Positions 35,218-45,200 of a DNA stretch of 64,000 bases are shown here, in pieces. Position numbers and translations under genes: made by a program. Source of the DNA: Gottfriedia solisilvae (lineage in GTDB: Bacteria; Bacillota; Bacilli; Bacillales; Bacillaceae_G); NCBI RefSeq assembly GCF_002128405.1, contig NZ_NETJ01000004.1, positions 372,001 to 436,000 of the forward strand. Direction: 5' to 3'. The notes beneath the pieces were generated by a model. That model saw nothing but the letters and a program-made list of their open reading frames with translations, was not told the origin of the DNA and made no database searches. How positions within the stretch are numbered: the first letter of the stretch is position 1; each line of letters begins with the position of its first letter.

Positions 35218-35259
35218 GTTCTTTTTAACGAACAGACAGATAAAAAAATAATGTCTGTT
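35218..35259 (-). promoter_or_regulatory. SinR-type operator and hairpin in the eps leader
   Basis: The box GTTCTTTTTAACGAAC lies at 35218-35233. It overlaps the end of an 8-bp stem (AACAGACA 35231-35238 with TGTCTGTT 35252-35259) that would form in the mRNA leader, 30-70 nt upstream of the epsA start. The hairpin has no T tail on the coding strand. Confidence 0.6.
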
Positions 35260-35292
35260 TGAATAATAATAGTAATAACAGTGTATGTTTAA

Positions 35293-35321
35293 ATGATAAT
35301 TCTTTATAACGAACAAGTCAA
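35293..35321 (-). promoter_or_regulatory. eps promoter with SinR-type box in the spacer
   Basis: Minus strand TTGACT (35321-35316) and TATCAT (35298-35293) are 17 bp apart. The spacer is almost entirely the box GTTCGTTATAAAGAAT (35314-35299). Binding there would block RNA polymerase. The leader is about 95 nt. Confidence 0.72.
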
Positions 35322-35535
35322 ATCAATCTTTCTGTTTTTTCTGACAATTCAAGACAATATATTTAGCGTTTTAATGCTGGATAGTATCACTTATTTTTTT
35401 AATTGTTTTGTATAAAAATACTAGATAAACTACGTCTAATAATCGATTTTATAAACAACTAGTACATTTTATATCTTTAAACTTTCCTATTAATATATCC
35501 AAGCAAATATATTATTTCTATGAAGGAGGAATTCC

Positions 35536-35551
35536 GTTCTTAATAAAGAAT
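35536..35551 (+). promoter_or_regulatory. SinR-type operator before the acyltransferase gene
   Basis: GTTCTTAATAAAGAAT directly abuts a TATACT (35551-35556) that could be a -10 hexamer; the -35 is poor. The 16-mer is identical to the one in the LCP promoter. The rest of the 35322-35535 gap is AT-rich with nothing I can identify. Confidence 0.55.
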
Positions 35552-35598
35552 ATACTTAAAAAACAATATTATTAGGAGAGATTAATATAAAAACTCGA

Positions 35599-36765
35599 AT
35601 GAATCAATTAGACTCGATTCGTGGACTTGCGGCTTTTTGTGTATTAATAAGTCACTCATTTTCTTTATTTACACTACCAGTAGTAATCGATAAACTGTTA
35701 AAAGCTACAGGGGTAATCAATGCACATGGAGCAGTAATGCTATTCTTCGTATTAAGCGGTTTTGTATTATCACTTCCATTTTTAAAAGAAGATAAGATTG
35801 AGTACACTTCATACATGATTAAAAGATTATTTCGAATTTATGTTCCTTACTTAGTCTCCATCTCATTTGCCATCATCTTATCTCAAATATTCTTATCTAA
35901 TAAAATAGGAAGTGTAAGTGGCTATATTGATAGTCAATGGAAAACAGTTCTAAATGGAAAATTATTATTAGAACATATTTACTTTATCGGGAACATTCAC
36001 GCTGATTCATTTAACGGTGTAATTTGGACCTTGATACACGAACTAAGAATTGCTTTAATATTTCCTTTCATAGTCATTCTTATAAAACGTTTAAACTGGA
36101 AAATAAGTATTCTACTTTGTTTTGCTTTAACTAGCATAAAAGTACTGGACATTGTATTTCAAATACAGAAATCAAATGGATTTCATAGTTCTTATATTGA
36201 TACATTATCTTACATTTCTTTATTTATTTTTGGTGTTCTTTTAGCAAAACATAAAACTGATGCCATTAGTTTTTTTAAAAAGTTAACATTTATTAAAAAA
36301 GTGTTATTCTTCATGATCTCCATTCTACTTTTTAACTTTTCTGGTTTAATAATATTCGATCTACTTGTATTAACTAAGTTTAGTGTATTTAGTAAATTTG
36401 GTTTAATTATCCAAGAATATGGTATGGGATTAGGAGCTGTCGGATTTTTTATTATCGCGATTGGTTCATCAAAAGTCGAAAAAGCCTTAATGGCAAAGCC
36501 TATTTCTTTCGTTGGAAAAATTTCATTCAGCCTTTACTTATACCATCCTTTAGTTCTGTTAAGTTGTATTCACCTTTTTTATTACACATTGCCATTCTGG
36601 AGTATTTGCATAATTACAATCGTATTCTCTTTAGTAGTAGCCTATACCACCTGGAAATTTATTGAAGTTCCAAGTATGCGATTAGGAAGATCATTGGCTA
36701 AGCGAGTAAGCACCAGCCAAAGTAATAGGATAAAGTCTCAACAAATGTTAACAAAAAATCAGTAA
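35599..36765 (+). CDS. Acyltransferase family 3 (membrane O-acetyltransferase)
   Basis: The protein has 388 residues from the first ATG and about ten membrane helices. N-Q-L-D-S-I-R-G-L-A-A and V-L-I-S-H-S carry the family's conserved Arg and His; F-F-V-L-S-G-F-V-L-S follows. Such enzymes O-acetylate extracellular or lipid-linked polysaccharides. The only RBS (TTAGGAGAG) is 18 bp before this ATG but 6 bp before an in-frame ATA at 35587, which would add I-K-T-R. Since family members commonly begin M-K-T-R, translation may start at the ATA. It probably decorates the exopolysaccharide, being divergent from the eps operon and carrying a SinR-type box. Confidence 0.88.
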   Translation: MNQLDSIRGLAAFCVLISHSFSLFTLPVVIDKLLKATGVINAHGAVMLFFVLSGFVLSLPFLKEDKIEYTSYMIKRLFRIYVPYLVSISFAIILSQIFLSNKIGSVSGYIDSQWKTVLNGKLLLEHIYFIGNIHADSFNGVIWTLIHELRIALIFPFIVILIKRLNWKISILLCFALTSIKVLDIVFQIQKSNGFHSSYIDTLSYISLFIFGVLLAKHKTDAISFFKKLTFIKKVLFFMISILLFNFSGLIIFDLLVLTKFSVFSKFGLIIQEYGMGLGAVGFFIIAIGSSKVEKALMAKPISFVGKISFSLYLYHPLVLLSCIHLFYYTLPFWSICIITIVFSLVVAYTTWKFIEVPSMRLGRSLAKRVSTSQSNRIKSQQMLTKNQ

Positions 36766-36826
36766 TTAATTTTTAAAAAATGTGAAAATAAACTGATCTT
36801 AGTTTGAGAGATGTTCGAACATAAAG

Positions 36827-36852
36827 AACCACTTCATTAATATGAAGTGGTT
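36827..36852 (+). terminator. Terminator after the acyltransferase gene
   Basis: An 11-bp perfect stem (AACCACTTCAT / ATGAAGTGGTT) with a TAAT loop and TTTTC tail. Confidence 0.8.
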
Positions 36853-36965
36853 TTCATTCGTACTAGGTACTCGGAGTTTAGAACTCCTCTTAGAAAATTA
36901 CCTATAATTAATTTTATTCACATTATCTGCACGGCTACCCAATTGGCAGATTCCTTTTTACGCAA

Positions 36966-37478
36966 TTATTGCTTTTTTGATAACCTAATTCCATAAGATA
37001 TTAATATTAAACCTAAAATAATGAGTAAAAAGTAAATAATGAAATTACTATGAATCTCTTTGTAAATATGACCTATAAATGGGATTGTTACTCCACTATA
37101 TACTGATACAATACTATTTTTATCAATGATCCATGGATCCTTTACTGGATTTGCATCACCTTTAGTTGTGTAGAACAGTTGATCATTATTATTAATGATA
37201 TCAATAATTCTATGTGTTACAAGAATTTGTTCATTATAGGGCATTTTGAAAGTAATAATCTCACCAGTTGTAATTTTTGTCTGTTTTGTTCGTTTTTTTA
37301 CAAGTATTATCGAACCGGTTTTTATAGTAGGTTCCATCGAACCAGATAATACATAATAAACTTGATGGCCAAATATAGTTGGAGGCAAATCTTTAATCTT
37401 TGCTTCTACTATCATAAATGAGGTTATGAGTAGCATAACAACCAATAGAATATTAACTAACTTTCCAAATACTTTCAT
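36966..37478 (-). CDS. sipW: SipW-type (ER-type) signal peptidase I
   Basis: The protein has 170 residues, with membrane helices near 8-26 and 148-165. V-L-S-G-S-M-E-P-T holds the catalytic Ser; L-V-T-H-R-I-I has His in place of the bacterial Lys, the defining feature of SipW/archaeal/ER enzymes; T-K-G-D-A-N-P follows. SipW processes TasA-type matrix fibre proteins and the camelysin family. Its upstream neighbour is a TasA-like protein, a sensible substrate. A palindrome CTTCTTTAAAGAAG lies at 37490-37503, just upstream of the RBS (GAGGGGAT). Confidence 0.93.
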   Translation of the reverse strand: MKVFGKLVNILLVVMLLITSFMIVEAKIKDLPPTIFGHQVYYVLSGSMEPTIKTGSIILVKKRTKQTKITTGEIITFKMPYNEQILVTHRIIDIINNNDQLFYTTKGDANPVKDPWIIDKNSIVSVYSGVTIPFIGHIYKEIHSNFIIYFLLIILGLILISYGIRLSKKQ

Positions 37479-37489
37479 ATCCCCTCAAC

Positions 37490-37503
37490 CTTCTTTAAAG
37501 AAG
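37490..37503. promoter_or_regulatory. Palindrome upstream of sipW, degenerate SinR-like site
   Basis: CTTCTTTAAAGAAG is a perfect 14-bp palindrome formed by two back-to-back TTCTTT elements, each one base away from the SinR heptamer GTTCTTT. The geometry differs from the other boxes, so assignment is weak. Confidence 0.3.
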
Positions 37504-37598
37504 TTGTTATAAAAAAGCTACAACTATACTTATTCAATTCCAGTTCCTGTCCTATTATTGTATGCATGCGACTCTATCATGTTCATAAAAACAAAAAA

Positions 37599-37627
37599 AT
37601 AGACATTTTATCGCTCAAAATGTCTAT
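37599..37627 (-). terminator. Terminator after the TasA-like gene
   Basis: An 11-bp perfect stem (ATAGACATTTT / AAAATGTCTAT) with a 7-nt loop and a T run on the minus strand. It separates the TasA-like gene from sipW, so they may be separate transcripts. Confidence 0.85.
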
Positions 37628-37641
37628 ATCTTATATGGTTT

Positions 37642-38214
37642 TTATTCTAAATGATACGATATATCCATAATAATTCTAGATTCTGGATTATCGCTATTAA
37701 ATGGTGCTAATCCTTTTTCATATTTACCTTGCAGCGTAAATTCTCTTTCTCTATTTTTTACTAGACTTCCCAAAGGAAAACTACATTTTGAAAATTCGTC
37801 TAATGAGACTTTTTGATTTTTGTTGAGATCAAAACCAAGATCTATAAGGAATGTAGGAGTGTAGATTTGGTCACCAAATTTTATCATTTGAATGTTAATA
37901 TATTGTGCTTCATTTTGATTCTTTTTTTGCAATAAAAGCCCTTTCAAAGTAATTCTCGTGATATCTTTTCTGCCTGTATTTTTCAGTATGTGTTTGATCT
38001 CATACAATGAGCCATTTTTTTCTTTTTCTTTCACATAGATTAAATCCGTTGTTTTTGTGATTTCTTTATTTGACATATCCAACTGTACAGTTGTGTACGG
38101 GCTTGTACTTACAGTGGAAGAAAAGGTGTAGTAAGCAATTGTGCTAATCAGCATGATGAGTAGTCCTGAGGTCATTAATAAGAAGCCGAGTTGTTTATTG
38201 TTTTTCTTTTTCAT
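37642..38214 (-). CDS. TasA/camelysin-like exported protein
   Basis: The protein has 190 residues; the start M-K-K-K-N-N-K-Q is preceded by TAGGGTGTG. A hydrophobic segment (about 8-30) ends near A-Y-Y-T-F-S-S, followed by V-Q-L-D-M-S. The pattern of signal region, short strand, then N-T-G-R-K-D-I and a final beta-strand resembles TasA and camelysin. Its neighbours sipW and a CpsB-type phosphatase fit. The sequence is divergent, so it may be TapA-like or another SipW substrate. In B. subtilis TasA forms the protein fibres of the biofilm. Function inferred. Confidence 0.55.
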   Translation of the reverse strand: MKKKNNKQLGFLLMTSGLLIMLISTIAYYTFSSTVSTSPYTTVQLDMSNKEITKTTDLIYVKEKEKNGSLYEIKHILKNTGRKDITRITLKGLLLQKKNQNEAQYINIQMIKFGDQIYTPTFLIDLGFDLNKNQKVSLDEFSKCSFPLGSLVKNREREFTLQGKYEKGLAPFNSDNPESRIIMDISYHLE

Positions 38215-38298
38215 CAATTCACACCCTACCACACATAATATATTTGTTTTCATTATTAAATGTATTAGGTAAACGTAAATATATGTCAGTCACAAATG

Positions 38299-39072
38299 CT
38301 ATTTTTTAAATTGAAACGGAAAGAATATACTTTTTATATATGATGGTGAACGTTTTAGTAAATCTTCACCTACAGCGATCTTTTTGCTGTTTTCTAATAA
38401 ATAACCATTCATTTTTGAACCAAATCTTTTTTCTATTTCTTGATGGGCTTCTTTTAAGAAGAAGACTCTATTTTTCGTGTTATGAGCATCTGAAGCTATA
38501 CAGTGAGTTAGATTGTTTTTTAGAAGTTTATTAGTGTATTTTTGAATTTTGCTTCCAAATTTGCCGACTACACTATTTGCAGTAATTTGAGTTAGCGCAC
38601 CTTTTTCAACTAGTTCATATAGAAGATTAGAATTCCGATGGAACACCGCATTTCTTTCAGGGTGTGCAATGATTGGTACAATTCCATTGGAAACTAAATT
38701 ATGAACTAGTTGACTTGCATTTGATGGGACAAAGCTTGAAGAAAATTCGATTAAAATATATTTTTGTTTGTCATCTAAAAATAAGTATTTACCTTGTATT
38801 AAGTCAGTTTCAAATTGACTTGTTACTCGAATTTCATGGCCAGGAGATACAACTAATGGTATTTGATGCTTTGCTAGTTCTTGATTAAACAGATCTACCG
38901 TTTCTTTTACATGCGCAACAGAAATAGAGTACTCTCCATTTTGCGTATGTGGTGTTGCAATAATTTTTTTGATACCTTGGTCTACTGCTATTGTTGCTAA
39001 TTGAAGTGCATCATCCATTATTTGTGGCCCATCATCCAAGTAAGGCAAAATATGACAATGTATATCAATCAT
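38299..39072 (-). CDS. ywqE: CpsB/YwqE-type tyrosine-protein phosphatase
   Basis: The protein has 257 residues of PHP fold. M-I-D-I-H-C-H-I-L-P-Y-L-D-D-G-P is the metal-binding start, A-T-P-H-T the second site, A-H-P-E-R the third and A-S-D-A-H the last. Family members are manganese-dependent phosphatases that reverse BY-kinase phosphorylation, so EpsB is the likely partner even though the gene is outside the eps operon. RBS AAGGAGAAGACTAA. No SinR-type box seen upstream. Confidence 0.92.
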   Translation of the reverse strand: MIDIHCHILPYLDDGPQIMDDALQLATIAVDQGIKKIIATPHTQNGEYSISVAHVKETVDLFNQELAKHQIPLVVSPGHEIRVTSQFETDLIQGKYLFLDDKQKYILIEFSSSFVPSNASQLVHNLVSNGIVPIIAHPERNAVFHRNSNLLYELVEKGALTQITANSVVGKFGSKIQKYTNKLLKNNLTHCIASDAHNTKNRVFFLKEAHQEIEKRFGSKMNGYLLENSKKIAVGEDLLKRSPSYIKSIFFPFQFKK

Positions 39073-39183
39073 TTAGTCTTCTCCTTTAAATTTCTATGTA
39101 ACTGTTATCTTTATTTATATGAATCTAATTAATTTTTAATAGCAAATATATCAATTATCATCAAAATATTTTTAAGTATAAAA

Positions 39184-39213
39184 AAACCAGATGCCAATAA
39201 TGGCACCTGGTTT
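39184..39213 (-). terminator. Terminator of the 2082-residue secreted protein gene
   Basis: Stem AAACCAG-A-TGCCA / TGGCA-C-CTGGTTT, loop ATAA, T run on the minus strand. Confidence 0.85.
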
Positions 39214-39227
39214 ATAAAACGACTATT

Positions 39228-42200
39228 TTACTTCTGTACAACTACTTTTACTGGTGTACTTTCGTTACCTTGTTGATCAATTGCAATTACATATAGGACT
39301 GTTCCTATTTTTTGTCTTGGAATCTCTAATGTGAACTTTCCTTTTGAATCCGCAGTATCAGCACTAATGATTTCATCACCAATTTTTACTACTACTAAAG
39401 AATTCGCTTCAGCTGTTCCCATAATTTTTTTATCATTATCTTTTACAACTCCCTTTACAATTGGTGAATCTGGTGGAGTTGTGTCAACTACTGTTACATG
39501 CGTTACAGAACTTCTGTTTCCTGCATTGTCGACAGATACAATAGATAAAATTGTTCCTATTTTTTGTTTAGAGCTTAATATAATAGAGAAATTTCCTGAT
39601 TGATTCGCTATACCTTGACCAAGAATTGTATTTCCTACTGAAACAGTGATTGTTGAGCCTGCTTCTGCTTTTCCAATTACTGTACTATAGTCTTTTATCT
39701 CAGTTACAACAGGTGCAGATGGCGCAGTAGCATCGATAACAGTTACTTCAGTCTGAGTACTTCTGTTTCCTGCTTTATCAACTGCAACGACAGTGATTAC
39801 CAATCCTGCTTTTTGTTTCTCGCCAATTGAAATGTCGAAATGTCCATCTTGGTTTGTTACACCTTGACCAAGAATATGATCTCCAACATAAGCGATAATT
39901 GTTGAGCCTGCTTCTGCATTACCTGAAACATTTGTTTCAAAATCTTTCACATCATTTACAACTGGTGCAGAAGGTGGAGTTGCGTCTATTACAATTACCT
40001 CTACACTGTCGCTAACATTACCATTTTCGTCAACGGCTGTTACCTTAACCTTTGTACCTGCATCCAGCTTTGTAATATTCATTTCAAATTTACCTGTACT
40101 GTCTGCTGTAGCCTTACCAATTTCTAAATCCTCTACTTTTGCAGATACTTTAGCTCCTGCTTCAGTTGTTCCGCTAATTGTTACATCTTTATCATTTAAA
40201 GTATTAACTTGTAAGATTGGGCTAGTTGTATCTGACCCTACTAGTTCCTTTGTATCTCGTACACGAACTCGGCTACCATCTGTAAATTTACCAGACAAAC
40301 CAACTGCTTCTAATGTATCGCCCACTTTTAAGTCAGGTACAGGTCCACTTTGATTTGTAATGTATCCATCTGTAAATACAAGAGTATCTCCTGATCCATC
40401 ATTAATGATATAAGAATTTGCGTCATACTTAGATACTACTTTACCCTTCACTTTAACAAGAAGTCCTTGGTTTTCTTCTGATGTAGCAGCACCAGTCGTC
40501 ACTTCTTTAGGTGTTATCGGGGTTGTTTTACCAACTTTTATTACATCTGTAGCAAAACTATTAAACTCAAATTCTTTATTGTTCTCAAACGTTTTGATAT
40601 GGCCATAAATTCTGACTTTATCACCGACTTCTAAAGATCCTTCTGGGGCTTCTTTAAATGCCATGATACCACCTGTTTCATCTTGTACATAAAATGCATC
40701 GAAGAATACACCTGCAGCAGTCGTTACCGTTCCTTCAATCACTGCTTCTTTTTCTTCTTCAAGCTTACGCACATCACCAATTTTAGAAACCTTCGTTTCG
40801 CGATGAGCTAACCAGTTGATTGCATTTAGAGAAAATTCATTATTACCTTTAGGTTCGTATGACTCATCCATTTGTTTATCATTAAAGATATTCATTCCCG
40901 AAACGATGATACGACCTTTTTCACCGATTTCCTCAGATGCGATTAATGGAATTGCTGATCCACCTGTTTCATCTGAAATATTATCATATGTGTATCCACC
41001 TTTAATATTTCCTTCATATGTCGTTTCGTTTCCTTTTCCGAGGATGACAACTTTACCACCTTCAACAAGTGGTCCGTTATTTTCTCCGGCAAGACTAACT
41101 CCACTATAATAATCAAGGAATGCGACTCTGTCTGTAATATAATTTGAAACTAAGCCTGGGTGAATTCTTACAGCATATGGTGATACTTTTGGGTCACTCC
41201 AGAAGTTACCTGACTTACTATCATCAAATACTCCGTCATTATTAATTCTAATTTTCGTTCCAATGTCAGCAAGTAATGGATTACTAATTGTTGGATCAGA
41301 ACTGTTATTACTCTTACTTGTAAGTAGTAAAGAACCACCATTCTTCACAAAATTAGCAACCGCTGTTCTTTCGTCTGCTGATAAAGCTGTTCTAGTCGCA
41401 GTAATCATTAGGACTTGAACATTACTTAGCACAGCATCTGTTAATGCTTGTTTATTTTCTACAACTGTGTAGCCTTCTTTTTGAAGTTGAACTGTATAAG
41501 ATTTTAAATTATCTCTATACGTTCCGCTATCACCAGACGTATTTTCATTACCGTGATATGCATCTATTAACACCTTGATGCCTAATGGTTCTTTTATTTT
41601 TACTGGTAAGTTAAATTTAACATCACCAATATCTAGACTATCAAGTGAAGTCACAACTGCAATTATTTGATGGTCTCCGACGAGTGGCGTATTCCATGTC
41701 GCTGTTGCCGTTGCTGAACTTTTTGATAGGATTGATGAAATATTATTTGTGCCAATAAAATTGTCTTGTTTTACTTCATCATAGTAAAAATCTACTTTTA
41801 AATTGTTGATTGTTTGCGTTCCGTTATTAGCAACTGTAGCTTTTAAAGTCGCTGGATTCCCTCCAACAATAACATCGCCCACAATATCAATTCCGCTCAC
41901 TTTTACATCTACTGATTGTTCTTTAGACCAAATTGGAGAAGAATAAATTCTTTCACCATCCATTTGAGTTACTTTTACAACGAACCATTGTTGTCCACTT
42001 GGAACAGTAAATGTTGGTTTCCATGTAAAATCCTTCGTCATTGGTTGAATTGAATCTACTACTTTACCACCATTTGTGATTAATTCTACCTTTGCAATAC
42101 GATCATCAGATTGGTAGCTTGATGAAAGATAACTATAATCGCTATCGGTACGTGATTCTGTTACTAAATCACTACCAGAAATATTAAAATTAAGTGTTTT

Positions 42201-45200
42201 ACTATCAACTGTTGATCCCATGTAGTAACCATTTGCTAACACATCTAATGTAAAGTTAGGATCCTCTTCCATGTAAACACGCATATTTCTCATTGAATGC
42301 ATTAATGAATCTTGAGATAGATCATCCGCAACAATAACTGTACGCGCATTTGTTTGTCCCCATGAACCTTCATGGTTATCTTCACCGTAAGTTGGTGCAA
42401 CATGCCATCCTAAATCTAATGTTGAATAGAACTTTTTATCAGCATTTGCATAACCGTAGTGACCTGAACCATTACCTACTTCAAGCATTGTGAACAGTTT
42501 ATCTACTTTAGCATCATAAGGTTTAAAATTATTAAAAGCATTTGCTGACATATCCGGATGGTTAAACTGACCAACAATATCATCATAAGTTAGTACCCAT
42601 GAATAATATTTGTTTAAGTCTTGGTACTGTTTTCCATTGATATTACGGTCAATAAAGTTTTCAGTTCCAAAAATATTTGAATGTCCCCATGTTGTAGAAG
42701 TCATTTCAAATGCCGGGAATACTACGTAATCACCGTTTTTTGTATACTGTTTTGCTAAATCCTTTGTTAATTTCCATTGTTCTCCGCCTGTACGTTCTGT
42801 CATCCCTTTACGGTCAACGTTATCTGTACCTGAAAGACTTGCATCAATATCATGCGAGTGATCAGAAAATGCAAAGAAATCATAATTATGTGCTTTACCT
42901 GCTTTTAAAGCATCCTCTGGTGTCCCTGCTCCATCGTGTGAAATATTTGTATGGTTATGTGTTGTTCCACGATAATGTTTACCACCAGTAAAACGTTTAA
43001 CAACTTCAAAGGTCCATTGTTTTTCACTACTGTTCCCTTTGCTATCTTTCGCTAATACTTTTACAGTATGAATTCCGATTGAAAGATCCTGAGTTACAGC
43101 ATATTTTACTTGGCTTTTATTAATTGTTGCCGCTGGAGCCTTAATTTCAGTTCCATCAACCCACAATTGAACAGTATCAACATCTACACCACTTGGGTCA
43201 TTCATTAATACAGAAATTTCTGGTTGTGGCGTTTCAACTTTTGATTGATCCTGTGGTGTTTCCCCATTAAAAGATGGACCTACTAAATCATCTTTTAAAG
43301 ATACTTTATGAGGTGCAGTACTTGAACCAGAAGTTACAGTTCTTCCACCTGCAATCGCCTCGATATAGTACTCAAATCCATTTGAAGGAACGTCCTTCGC
43401 TTCTAACGTAACTGTATAACGTCCTTCACTACCTTTTATCATTGGTAATGCTGTATAAGTTGTACCACCTGTTGCTCTATAGTAAACTTTCACAGATTCT
43501 GCACCATCAACAGTTGCCTCGAATTCTATATTTGTATCTTTATAGTCTTCCGTAATAGGCGTATGAGAAATATTTAAAACAGATGCAATATCGCCTTTAC
43601 CTCGTGGATACAATTGGTAACCATTCGTCGCATTTGCATTTGTCGTATATTGCCCTAAAATCCCAGTAATTGTGTATGTTTTACCGATAACTAAATCAGT
43701 ATCCGGCGTAATACCCGTATTACTCATTACTCTCAAAGTAGTTGCTTTATTATTTTCATCAACTAGCGTTACATTGTAATTTGGTGGTGTACTTGCCGTT
43801 GCAGATACTTTTCCAGTTAGTGTTACTAAGCTACCCTCAAGTGGCTCTGCAACAGCAAAAGTTGTTAAATCTAAAATTGTCACATCTTTTGCAACTGGTA
43901 AAGCATTACCTTCATCTATTTTTACAATACTTGTCGTATCAAATTCTGTTAAACCATTGTAATAAATGACCTTACCTGTCACACGTATTTTGTCACCTTT
44001 AACAACCTTAAACCCAGGGTCATACGAAGTACTGAATACATTAATTCCACCTGTTGCATCTTGAAGATAGAAGTTTTGCTTCTGCGTCCCAAGAATTCCA
44101 TTATCAACAGTTACTACACCTTCAATTGTGTAATACTTATTCAGATTAACTGGTTTCCCAGTTGTCGAATCTGATACGCGTACATCTTTTACTGGTGTAA
44201 CTTGATCTGTAACTGTTTTAGTAACTGAAACTGTAGCGCTTTCAAGTTTAATCCCTTTTGCACTGCTTGATTGCTGTGTTACATAAATTGTGTTTGGTGC
44301 ATTATTGATTGTAGCTGTAAAAGCACCTGTTGCACTTACTTTTACTTCTTGATTTAATAATCTTTCAGATAGAGTAGCAGTATCATTTGGATAAATATTA
44401 ATGATTGAAGATGCAACTCCAGCACCATTATTCCCAATTAGTGTACCTACACCATTACCGTCTACCATGTAACTTAATTTGGTTCCATCAATTAAAGCGC
44501 TTTCAGTCGCTTTTAAAATCTCTATTACATCGCTTTCATCTTTAGTAGTTTCAGTAGCACTTACAAATACTGAAGTTAATTCTCCAGCAGGAAAGCTCAC
44601 TTCGAAACTGCCATCTGTAGAAGCAACGATTGTTGATAGTTTAGTAGTTTTTGTAACACTATCATATATATTTACAGTTGCACCGCTTGGAACAGCACTA
44701 GTTAGTCCTATTACTTTCCATTCAGTATCTTGTTTCTTCAATTGAATATTGTTTCCAATTGGTTGTAAGCTCGTGTTTGAAACCATAGGAGCTTCAGTTG
44801 GACTTGCTGTGTTTTTTGGTACAGGCGTTGCTGCAACAAAATCCTTAGCATTATCGTCCGTATCCCATGCATTTCCTTTTCCACCACCTGGAGAAACGTT
44901 TGCATATGGTCTACGTTGTGCACTTGTAGTGCTTGTAAGAGATGGATTTGTTGGACCAGTCCCTTCAAATGCATTTGTTCCACTTCCATAACCTACAAAA
45001 TCAATGATATTCGCTCCAGTTGGATTGGTACCTGAAAGTGCACTATTATTGTTTACTAACGCTACTTTTCCAGCTCCACCTGCCATAGTTAAAGAACCAG
45101 TATTATCAGGAGTTGGTAAAGGCTTATCCCTTACTGTAGTTCCTGCTGCTTCTTGTACTAAAAAATAACCATGAGCTTTGATCGTTCCAGTTAAATTAGT

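Noticed and set aside
35191-35316. Longer N-terminus for EpsA starting at 35316
   Set aside because: It would cover the eps operator and leader and encode an unlikely Tyr-rich peptide; a GTG with an RBS at 35190 gives the normal family start.
36813-36829. GTTCGAACATAAAGAAC after the acyltransferase gene
   Set aside because: It has GTTC and GAAC ends but 9 bp between them, lies downstream of a gene, and overlaps the terminator, so it is not counted as an operator.
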